Assembly (NCBI RefSeq): GCF_000002415.2
Contig: NC_009917.1
Coordinates: forward strand, 1,328,633-1,392,632
Direction: 5' to 3'
DNA from: Plasmodium vivax
Taxonomy: Eukaryota > Apicomplexa > Aconoidasida > Haemosporida > Plasmodiidae
Length of the DNA stretch: 64,000 bases
Under the pieces are notes generated by a model. The model worked only from the letters and a program-made list of their open reading frames with translations. It had not been told where the DNA came from and did not search any database. How positions within the stretch are numbered: the stretch's first letter is position 1; every line of letters starts with the position of its first letter. This document shows positions 22,601-32,600 of the stretch, piece by piece. Both the position numbers and the translations under genes were made by a program.

Positions 22601-24499
22601 CAGCTTGGCATCCCCCGTGTTTGGGGGCCCCTCCGTGGGAAGAACCCCCTTGGAGGCCCCCCCACTGTACGCGCTAAGGTAGAAGAAAAAAAGATATTCA
22701 ACCGTATTATGCAGCAGCAGGAGAAAAAGATACGCGTCGCAATTGTACAGAGTACAGTGCACGGGCAACTCCGCCTTGTCATTGTAAATCATCAAATTCA
22801 CGTTCAAATTTAGGAGTAAAAAAATCATTTTCGCGTTGGAAACTAAGCAAGCCTTATGTATGAGCGTGTTTTTATTATCATCCGTTTCGTCAAAGTCGAT
22901 TAGGTTCTTCCACACTTCATGCAGGTAATTTTTTTTCCCCTCCCTCGGTGGTCCTCTTCTCCTCTCCTGCCGTAGATACTTCTGTATATCCTTCAGGACG
23001 TAACTTCCATACGTATATTCCATCTCCTTTTTCGATTTATTTTTCCTCCTTTCGTGCAGGACAAATTCGAGGAAGTTCTCTTTCATGCATGGTCCCTGGG
23101 GGGGGGGACCCTTTCTCGGGGCGAACGCCTCGAAGGTGCTGTTTCTTTCTCGGGTAGGGGCACCTGATGGGGGATCATTTTGAGTAGATTCCATAAAAGG
23201 GATGCTGTCCTGATGTGTGCAGATCCCCTTGGGGTGGCCCCCCTCCGACGTAGACTCACCAACGTTACTATGCTTTGTAGCTATCCCACCGCTCTCCTCC
23301 TCGTGGGGGCCATCCACTTCTTGTCTCAAGAAGGCGTCCACTTCTCTCTCCTCTTCCGAGTCGCTTAAACAGCTTAGACTCCTTTCACTGCTTACACTTC
23401 CACTGCTGTCTGATGGAAAGGAGTCTTCTGCTTTGTCTCCTCCTTTTTTTTTTTTCTTCCTCACCTTTACGAGTTTTTTTTTCACCAGCAGTTTGGTGCT
23501 TCCGTTACCGCTTCCACTTCCGCTGTCGTAGTCGTCCAGGTAGATGGGGGGCACCTGCACGTGTTTAAACAGGGGCGTCTTAAAGTACCTCCTCCTGAAT
23601 GGTGGTCTCTTCTGGGGGTCCTCCATCTTCGCTTCCTTTCTCGCTTCCTTTCTCGCTTCCTTTTTCGATTCCTTCCTCGTTTCTTTCTTCTTTTCCTTCT
23701 TCTTCCGCTGCTCCCTCTTCTGCTGCTCCCCCCCCTCCGGCGCATCCTTTTCGCCAAGCTGCCTCTTCCTCCCCCTCCTTTTTCCCCCATGGTAGGTTCG
23801 GAAAAACTTGGGCGAAAAGGAGAACACCGGCAGGGAGTGGTAAAAAAGGACAATCTTGAGGATCTTGAAAATCCGCTTGTGGTACTTCCTCACGTAAATG
23901 CGAGAAAATAAAATTTTTATATAACTGTCTTTCGAGAAGGCATCGAAGAAGTTGGCCCTGCTGAGCTGAAGCAGCGCAGGGGGGGCACCCCCGCTGCCGC
24001 CAACATTCCCCATATGGGAATAATCATTGCTGGAGTTAAGTGCATCCCTTCTCTTCAATTCGTCCACAATTTTTAATTTAAACAAGAGGGAACAAAAATT
24101 ATTTGGCAAATTTAAAATGCATTTGTAAAAATTTTTATAAATCCTGAGGTTGTTACTCCGCAGGCACTTCACGTAATTGTGTATGTAGGGATAGTAGAGC
24201 ACTAGGAATGTGATATACGCCTTACAGTAATAGAAGCAAATTTCAAGGGCGCTTTTATTTTCGTAGCTCACGTCATTAATCATGTCTCTGTAGTCACTTT
24301 TCAAAATGTAGCAAATGTAATTTATTTTGCTGTTAATAATGTTTAGTATCAACACGTTGTCTTTTTTTTTCTTTTTCATTTTGTCCAGTTCGTACTCGAA
24401 CCTGATGTTTCTTTTCTCCTTCGCTATCCTCATCGTCATCGTCTTCTCCATCGCCTTCTCCATCGTCTTCTCCATCGCCTTCTCCATCGTCTTCTCCAT
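19634..24499 (-). CDS. HDA1: Class II histone deacetylase with ankyrin-like repeats
   Basis: Exon 1 (24499-19812) encodes nearly all of the protein. Exon 2 (19697-19634) follows a CG|GTAGGG donor whose read-through would stop at once, and adds HPETRFEVTNLWEPS with a lysine end, giving 1,583 residues. The catalytic domain lies near residues 1080-1370: RPPGHH near 1130, VIDFDIHHGNGTEQ near 1181 (zinc Asp and His), SAGFDGH near 1293 and LEGGYN near 1337. Ankyrin-type sequence (NKNTLIHKACLVSN ... LPVHCTLYNCDAYL) lies near 535-600. The N-terminus is a MEKTMEKA repeat, and long basic and acidic low-complexity stretches separate the domains. It should remove acetyl groups from histones or other proteins. 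By remembered synteny it is P. falciparum HDA1. I choose the ATG of the MEK repeat because upstream frame sequence lacks an ATG. Confidence 0.94.
24441..24499 (-). repeat. 12-bp coding repeat at the HDA1 N-terminus
   Basis: About five copies of a unit encoding MEKT/MEKA, beginning at the start codon. Every unit carries an in-frame ATG, so unit loss or gain would keep a start. Confidence 0.85.
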
Positions 24500-26040
24500 T
24501 TTGGTTGCTCGGGGGGGTAGGGACACGCGCAAAGGTCACTTATGGGGGGAAAAGGCCGCGGCAATTTATGCACACATTTGGACATGGGAGGGATGGAGAG
24601 GTCGACACCTTCTGGGGGGGTTATAAGTTAGCGTGGGTGAAGTGCGCTTCAGCAGGTTGCTCTTGCACACGTGGAGCTCCCCCCTGTGAAGACTTTACGC
24701 GTTACTATGTATAGGGGGGGCTGTCTCCTCTTTTCCCACCCATTGGTGATGTTTAAGCAGACCGGGGACGCTACCCCCCCCGTGGTGGTGCCAATCGGAG
24801 AAGCTGCCCTGCGAATATAATCGGGTATAAGGCAACCTTCCCCCCCCTGTTGTCGGGTGGCGATAGGAGGCCCGCGCGAAGACCAAGCCGCATACAACGG
24901 GGGGTAGACCACCAAAACGACGTGAATGGCAAGGAAGAACAGCTTTCGCGATGATTAACAAAAAAAAAAAAATAAAAAAATGCAGCTAACACAATGCAGG
25001 AAAAAAAAAAAACGCGCTGCATAAACGTTAAGCCACAAAAATAAGCAGCGAACAGAAGGGCAATTTTTTTAAAACCCTTTTAAGCAAAAAATGGGGAAAA
25101 AAAAATAACAAACAGAAAGTTAACAAAAAGAGCAAAAATTACAAAAGAAAAGATTCCCCAAATGTATGCACGGCGAATGGCAGTTTTTTCCTTTCTCGCG
25201 AGGGGCAAGAAAAAAAAAAAAAAAAAAACAATAAAGCGGTAGGCGTGGCAAAGTGGTATGCAATAACTTACGCGTAACAATACATGCATACGTTTCCACG
25301 TCACGTTGCCGCTCGCTGCGCATTCATTTGAATCTTCGTCCTGAAAATTGGCTAAATTTTCCCATTTTAACTGAAGAAGAAGCGAAGTGAAAAAGAATGG
25401 CGGAGGGGCACGACCCAACAGTGCCGATGATATCCCCCCGCTTGAGTATACTCATTGCTACATATTGGAGCTCGCTCGAAAGGGGAAAAAGAAAGAAAAA
25501 AAAGGAAAAAAAAGGGAAAAAAAAGAACAATGCGTATGTATAGCGTACCCACTCTGTCAGGGGGGAGGCGCCTTAGTTTGTAAACAAGCGCGCGCATTTG
25601 CTTGCTCATTTGTTGCTCATTTGTTGCTCATTTGTTGCTCATTTGTTGCTCATTTGTTGCTCATTTGTTGCTCATTTGTTGCTCATTTGGTTGCTCATTT
25701 GTGCGCGCACACGTACGATGATCTATGCTGTGCCTCTTTTTTTTTATTATTTTTATAACCTAAGGAAAGGTATTTTTTCCCCATTTTGCCTCTTTCCCAC
25801 TGCTTCCTAAATTTCGCGTGGGAAGAACCAAAGTTGTGCAGCCCCCCCCGACCAACTTAACGCTGACATTTTGCATACTAACGCGTGAGAGTCCTTACCA
25901 AACCGTTGTTCGTCCCAAGCTGTGCATCTCCCGTTGTGCAGCTGGGCGACGCTAGGGGCGTTCTACCCAACATCGGCAAGTAACCATCCAAGTTTTTAAG
26001 AAGTAATTCCCACCCAAGAGACACACACCCGCTGTGCAAA
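24500..26040. promoter_or_regulatory. Divergent 5' spacer between HDA1 and YIP1
   Basis: About 1.5 kb between two genes transcribed apart. It contains A/T runs near 24960-25015 and 25205-25230, A/G-rich sequence near 25480-25530, and an 11-bp tandem repeat at 25602-25701. I see no gene. Confidence 0.55.
25602..25701. repeat. 11-bp tandem repeat, nine copies
   Basis: The unit ttgctcatttg repeats from 25602 with almost no change; one extra G precedes the last copy. It lies about 340 bases upstream of the YIP1 start, in the shared HDA1/YIP1 promoter interval. Confidence 0.92.
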
Positions 26041-27882
26041 ATGAACTTTTACAGCCAGAAAATAATAAACCGGGGAAATAACCGAAATGAGAATGAAGAC
26101 CCCAATTTCGGGGCCACCGAAAGCAACCTAAATAACCTAGGCAACGTCACAAACCCATATGTAGGCAAAAAAATATATGAAGGTGGCTACAACAAACCAA
26201 GCAATAATCTAATTCCCAGTGCCCCCTTTGAAAATAACTTTTACCAAAGTAGTGCCGCACCAAAAGGTTTCAACTTTGCTCAGAATGGTGGAAGCGGTGG
26301 GGGCAACCTCAATCACAACAGTGTGGTGACGAGCCCATTTAACAACCCGCCAAGTGCTAGCCACGATGTGGACACAAGTGGGGACTCCTTTTTTGGAAGC
26401 TTCATCTCAAGCAATAAAAATAAATTAAAAGAAAATGAAAATAAACGAGAACAGGATGAAGAGGAAGAGGAGGAGGAACTGCCCCTACTGGAAGAATTAG
26501 GAATCAATTTTGACTTAATTTCGAAAAGGATGAAATCTGTTTTTATGTTTTACAAGTAAGAAGTTTATTTGTGGGTGTGGGGGAGAGGTCTAACCTTCTA
26601 GGGGTGTTCCCCCGGCTAATGAGTTTGCATATACAGATGGGAGAGCGAGCCGCATCCCACATTGGGAGGGGCCTTCCCAAAAGCCTCCATATATAGGAAG
26701 TCCTCATGTGCGCTTTTTCCAAATAGCTCATAGTGCGCTCCTTCCACTCAGCTCACTATGCACTTATGTCACTTCCACCCCGCAGAATCGACGACACGCT
26801 GTTCGAAAATTCAGACCTTTCCGGGCCGCTCATCATTGTCCTCGCCCTGGGGTTCATTCTGCTGCTGGTAGGGAGAGCGTCGCTGTGCTCGCCAAATAGC
26901 GGTGCCCCCGATTGCCTACCAAATGACCGCTCACCCGATTGCCTACCAAATAGCCGCTTACCCTTCCCCCCTGCGCAGGCCGGAAAAGCCTCCTTCAGTT
27001 ACATCTACCTGATCGGAATTGTCAGCAGCCTGAGCATATACCTTCTTCTCAACATGATGAGTCAGGTGGGAAAAAATAAAAGTAGATGAACTGCTTCCCC
27101 CACGTGTGATTTCGTAAAAGTGGTGCACACTGTTACATGTGCTAGAAAAAAAAAAAAAAAACACCTTTGCGTTTTCACCGCTTATTATCATTTGTTTAAT
27201 TTTTTTTTTTCTTTTTGGAAACCCTTCACTTCAGAGCCTGACGCTGGACCTGTACCGCACGATAAGCATGCTGGGCTACGCGCTGCTCCCGCTGGTCATT
27301 TTGTCCTTCATTTCGATAATTATCAATTTGAGGTAAGGGGGAAATTCCCCCATGGGTGGGCAGCACGGATGGAGGCCCAGGGGTTAAATACACGAAACAA
27401 AAAAAAAAAAAAAAAGACCCAGTGGGACCTCAGCAGTGCGCGGAGAAGTCCCCAAAAGTTGCACACAGAACACAAAAAAATCACAAAAAAAGGGAAAATT
27501 TTCCACCGCAAAATTTCCCACCTTCCCACTCTGCAGGTCGAAGAAGGGGTACACCATCTCCTTCTGCTGTATCTCCTGGTCGGCCCTCACAGCGTCGCGC
27601 TTTTTCGAAGTGGTACGGGAAAAAAAAAAATAAAATAAATCCCCCCCAGCATGTGCACGTTGTAGCGGTGAAGTGGCGTAGTTTCCCACCTCAGCTACTA
27701 CGTATATATGTCCAACTTGCGTGCAATTTTTAATCCCCCCTTCATGTGCACATATACTGCCAAATGTTCTTCTTTTTTTCTTCCCCTCCACGTAGGCGCT
27801 CCGGATGAACAGCCAGAGATACCTCGTGGCCTACCCGATATTCCTCCTATACTCCTGCTTTGCATTAATTATAATTTTTTAG
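26041..27882 (+). CDS. YIP1: YIP1/YIPF5-family Golgi membrane protein
   Basis: Six exons (26041-26555, 26786-26867, 26979-27065, 27235-27332, 27537-27612, 27796-27882) give 314 residues. The N-terminal half is Asn/Gly/Ser-rich and cytosolic. The family signature follows: PLLEELGINFDLI, then DLSGPLIIVLALGF, AGKASFSYIYLIG and LGYALLPLVILSF, with five hydrophobic segments, as in human YIPF5. YIP1 proteins bind Rab GTPases and act in ER-to-Golgi vesicle transport. An acidic run EEEEEELPLLEELG precedes the signature. The last codons overlap the end of the convergent ISY1 gene by 18 bases. Intron 2 carries about 2.5 copies of a 'gattgcctaccaaat' repeat. Confidence 0.93.
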
Positions 27883-29182
27883 TGATCTTATCCTTTTTAA
27901 GGTTTTCAAATCGTCCTGCTCGAGTCGATTCTGCATTTTTAATTCTTCCCTCAGTAGCATTTCATTTTGATCATCACAATAACCGAAGTAGTGAATATTT
28001 ACATGCTTATCGAAGAATCTGTTTTCCTTTTTTTTTTTTAAAATAAACTTTTTCCGATCGTCGCTTTCTTTTAATAGTAGTTCCTTTACGCCCTTCAAGT
28101 TTTTCGCCGCCCCGAAGTACTTGTAGTTGTTGTTTCCCTTCAGTTCGCTGCCTGCATAGTGGAGGTGGGGTAAGGTACATAAAAGGGGGAAACGTAAGCA
28201 GCATAAGGGGAGAAACATATGCTGCGTAAGGGGAGAAACATATGCTGCGTAAGGGGAGAAACATAAGCTACGTAAGGGCAGAAACATAAGCTGCGTAAGG
28301 GCAGAAACATAAGCTGCGTAAAGGGAGAACACCCCAAATGAGAAAACGCAGGGGCGCACTAGCCAACTGTGCAAACTTACAGTGCGCGTTGATCAGCGTG
28401 TTCGACTCCGTTTGGTAGTCCGGGCCACCCAGCTGAGGAGAAGCGGGGGAAGCGGTAGTGCCGCATTATGTGGGGTGCCAAATTGGGCGTTTTGTAGGCG
28501 CGCTAAGCAACGCGCTATGTGACGTGCTCCACTGTCATAAGAAACCCTTCCGTATGCAGACGGCAGTCATTCGGTCTGCATTTTTCTCGGCTTCCTCCAC
28601 TCCGCCCTTACCTCGATTATCCGAATTTCCCACTTATTTTTGATCGAAATTAATTTATTTATCTGGTCGTTCAGCTCCCTTATATGCTGGTCGCTCAAAC
28701 TGTAGTTTTGGATTTCCTTTATCTTGTTGCATATTTCTTTGATGATATGTCTGCGGCTGGGGAGGAGACAAAAGGGAAAAAAAAAAAAAAAGAAGGAAAA
28801 TACGTGGGTACCTACGTCAAGGTGTATACCTATTTGAGCTCATAAATAGGGACACATGCGTATATGCACAGCAGCGCACATTTTTAAGAGGACCCCGCAG
28901 GGAGGGCAAAGACACGCAGGGGAGTAAATGCAGCGAGGGGGGCATATTTGCGGGAAAAAAAAAAAAGAAGAAAAAGAAGCATAACAGTGTGCTTCCTTTT
29001 CGCTTCCCTTTCGCTTCCTTTCCGCTTCTCCCCCTTTTTGCTTACCACGACACGGCGGTCTCCAAATCCTCCACTTCGTTCACCCTCTTGGGAATTTTAA
29101 AAAAGCTTTTCTGCTCGCTCAGCTCCTTGGCCTTCAGCCACTGGTTCAGCATCGACCTCCCCTTCTCAACGTTCCGCGCCAT
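27865..29182 (-). CDS. ISY1: Pre-mRNA splicing factor ISY1
   Basis: Four exons (29182-29046, 28756-28612, 28432-28381, 28151-27865) give 206 residues. The match to ISY1 is direct: MARNVEKGRSMLNQW at the start, RRHIIKEICNKIKEIQN, ELNDQINKLI, KWEIRI, LGGPDY, NYKYFGAAKNLKGVKELL, and the HYFGYCDDQ turn. ISY1 belongs to the Prp19-associated (NTC) part of the spliceosome and helps position the branch-site step. It is shorter than the human protein because the acidic C-terminal tail is missing. Intron 3 is mostly a 23-bp tandem repeat. The promoter is shared with the calpain-like gene 5' of it, and the 3' end overlaps YIP1 coding sequence. Confidence 0.95.
28183..28330. repeat. 23-bp tandem repeat in ISY1 intron 3
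   Basis: About six copies of a unit like gggagaaacatatgctgcg followed by taag fill most of the 229-bp intron. Copies differ by single bases, for example atatg versus ataag. Confidence 0.9.
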
Positions 29183-29695
29183 TTTGCGTTCCCCCCAGTG
29201 TTACAGCGCTTTTTGAGAAGCGCTCAAATTGGAAGGCTGCCAAATTGGAAACCTCCAAATTGGAAACGGCCAAATTGCAGAACAGGCGAGCTGCCCCACG
29301 GGTGATCAATTTGGGGAGTTCCCAGGGCTGAGGAGGAAGCAGCTCCGCAAAGGGGACGAAAACCCACTGCTGTAGTTTTACCCAAGGCCTGCGGCGTCCT
29401 CCCTTTTGGAATTCCACGCCTGATAGCTTCACCTCTAAAAATTAACTTCAAAGTGCGAAGCGAGGGCGTATGCTAAGCAGGGTAAACAAAAAGGCGCAGG
29501 AGGGGAAAAAAAAATAAAAAAAAAGAAAAAAAAAAAGAAAAATAAAAAAATGGTTGGCAAAAGGTGAAAAAAAATACTTCAATTTGTGAGGAGAAAAAAA
29601 AAGGCCACTTTTCAATTGCCACCGCGAATTCCACTTCAAACGGCACCGCAAACATCACGCGAACACCGCAGCTGCGCGAGGGAACAAATAGCGCA
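29183..29695. promoter_or_regulatory. Short divergent spacer between ISY1 and calpain-like gene
   Basis: About 510 bases separate two start codons on opposite strands, so both promoters must be compact. It contains a 'ccaaattggaaa' repeat near 29226-29275 and A-rich sequence near 29500-29550. Confidence 0.55.
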
Positions 29696-32600
29696 ATGGA
29701 GGACACCCTTCTCAAACACGGAATTGTAGATTTCGGGGGCAACAAAAATGCGCTGGAGCTGTGGAAGAAATACGCAACGGAGGAGGCGCAAAGGGAAAGC
29801 GCCAAAAGGAGGGAAGCCAAGCGGGGGGACACTTGGCTGAACTTGTGTGGCCAAAGAGTGCACCACTGGAGAGACCCAAATTGCTTTCCCGAATGTCAGT
29901 CGGATGAGCTACCCCCGAATGATGGCAGACAGTGCGGGCAAGGCGAAGAGGGGAAGAACGACACGCTAATGAGTGAAAAGAACAAATGCCGCAAAGATAG
30001 CCCTGAAAAGTTGGTACCCCCCCCTGAGCGGGGAAAAAAAAAAAAAAAAGACGAAGAAGAAGAAGAAGAAGAAGAAGAAGAAGAAGAAGAAGAAGAAGAA
30101 GAAGAAGAAGAAGAAGAAGAAGAAGAAGAAGAAGAAGAAGAAGAAGAAGAAGATGAAGAAGAAGAAGAAGAAGAAGAAGAAGAAGAAGAAGAAGAAGAAG
30201 AAGAAGAAGAAGAAGAAGAAGAAAAAGAAAAAGCGCTGCTACCACGGGAGAGGAAGACCTACGTGGAGGGGTTCGAAAAGCTTCTGGAGAAGCTAAACGA
30301 AGACACGGAACAAAATTTTAAGAAGCACCAAAATGATCAAAAAGGAGAAACACCTGCCCAATGCATAGTGACGTATAAAAATTTTGAATGCCGAAATGCA
30401 GACGTAACTTACAAGGAGGATGCCGATTTCTTCAGATTTTTTTACTCCTCTGTATGCCTAATAAAAGAAAATAAAACCCTCATACCTAGGGGGAATTATT
30501 TATACGAGTTGATACATCCTCAAACGAGTTCCTCCTTCCCAGTGCCAAACAAACTGAACGACTACTTGGTTAAATTGTATATAAATAATAAATGGCGTTT
30601 AGTTTTTGTGCATCTCACCGGGTTACCGCAGAATGGGAGGAATAAATTTTCGTCCTGCCACTCTCTCGATGAGACAGAGCTATGGCCACACATCCTCCTG
30701 GACGCTTTGCTAACATGCTTTGAAGCTTTTCACCTGCCCGATTACCATTTTTACCTCCTCGAGATGTTAACGGGGCTCAAATGTATTAACAAGCCATGCG
30801 ACTTTATCCCCTTCGGGGACCACCTACGGGCGCAAAAGTGTTTTTTCATCCCCTGCGCGGTGCTCTTTGGCCAGGGGAGCGACACGAGCGGCGAGAGAAG
30901 CAGCGTCAACCTTTGCGATCCTGCTGACGTAGCCGGGTCACCCCCCTGCTTACACGAAGAGCAAAGTGCTAACCTATGTGTGGTTCCAAAGAGCTCCCCC
31001 CCTCATGAGGATCACCCGCCCGGACGTTTCTTCTTCCTCATCTGCTCGGTGGAAAAAGGACATATAAAAATAAAATGCGAAAATGTGAAGCCTCGCCACT
31101 GTACACCCTACCCAGATTACCAACAGTCTGTGCTCAAAGCAAAGAAGAATGTTCTCCTCAAAGGGTATGCCTACATCAACGATAGGGGAAACATCCGAAT
31201 TAAAGACACCGAATTGGTGCCAGTAAGTAATTTGACTCCCCCGAATGGTAGTCCCCAGGGGGGAGATGAAGCAGACCAGGGGGAGGATAAAAATGGAAGC
31301 ACCCATAACATGACGAGGGAACCCCAAACAGACAGCTGCAACGATGCGTATGGTGGTAGGTGTGACATCACCGTGAATGAAGGCAACGCTCAGCAGGTGC
31401 TCCAGCTGATTAGGAGAAATTTACCAGATGAGAAGAAAAGCACCAAGCGCCACAAACCGGTCAGCGAGGAATCGGATGGCAGGCTCCACCGAATGGGCAC
31501 CTCCAAATTGGCCAAAAAGGTAACTCCCACGTTGTTCCCATTTAGATAGAAGCAATAGTGCGAGTGTGCCTCAGGCATGGATTTATTTTTGACGCGCGCG
31601 ACCCGGTGCGTGGGTGCTACTCGACAGATTCAAAGCCGCAGTGAGCGCCGTCACCCCGCCTGGGCAGTTCTCACCGAGGCGACCACTTTGTGCGAAAAGG
31701 CTACAAGGGGACCCGCGAGAGCTGGGCTCCCATGCCCACACAATAGCGCACCTACCCACTCGGTGTGCCGCTTACACACATGTGCACCCCCTGGCAGAAC
31801 GCCCTCAAGGACCAATGCAACTGGCTAGACGAAGGCGAACTGGAGAGACTCACCCAAACAGTCCACGTGCAGTACGCATGCCAATATTTGGTAAAAACGA
31901 ATGGCAGCTTCTTAACCAAAGGGGAATCGATTTTCTTCCTCGTGGGTAGAAGCCACTTTGGAGTTGCGTCCACCAGCAGGTATGCAAAAAATATGGCTGC
32001 ACAAAATAGGGCTGCTAAATTTCAGGGGACTCAGAAAAACCCTAGTAAGGTTAAGCTGAAGAAAAAAGACAGCAGGCGTGACCCTCTGGCAAGTGCTTCC
32101 AACGCCACACAGGAGGAGAGCTTCCCGTACCTCATTCTCATTTGTTCCGTCTGCATCAAGCGGGGTGGAGGCAGCTCCGAGGTGGCACTCCCTCCGGGCG
32201 ATTACAAAACGGAATATTCGCCGAATGGACCAAACGTACGAAGCAGCAGCAACGAATGTACCCCTTCAGGTGATGCACTTGTAGGGCGAAGTGAGGAAGC
32301 CCTATCTGACGGGCTGCACACATTTTGCTTTTCTTTTTTTTCCTGCAAAGGGGGAAGGAGGAAAAGGCGCGCAGGGGGAGACCCCGTGGTGCGAAAGAGG
32401 AGCGAGGAAAAGCGGCCCATCTTCAGCCACGTTGTTAATCCCCAAGGGGGGCTTCTCAACTTGTTAACATCTAAACTGGGCAGCGTCCCAGGAGTAGTCG
32501 CCGATGGAAGTGTCATCCGTGGCGGTGGTAACTCCGGTCTGCATGTGGGGCTCTCCCCCAGGGACATCCTCAACTGCGAGTGCTTTGTCAGGAAAATAGG

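Noticed and set aside
28183..28330. 23-bp repeat array as a CRISPR
   Set aside because: Units are directly adjacent without spacers, inside an intron of a eukaryotic gene.
29712..30245. Poly-leucine minus-strand frame and poly-lysine plus-strand frame
   Set aside because: Both are alternative readings of the GAA repeat that encodes poly-glutamate in the calpain-like gene.
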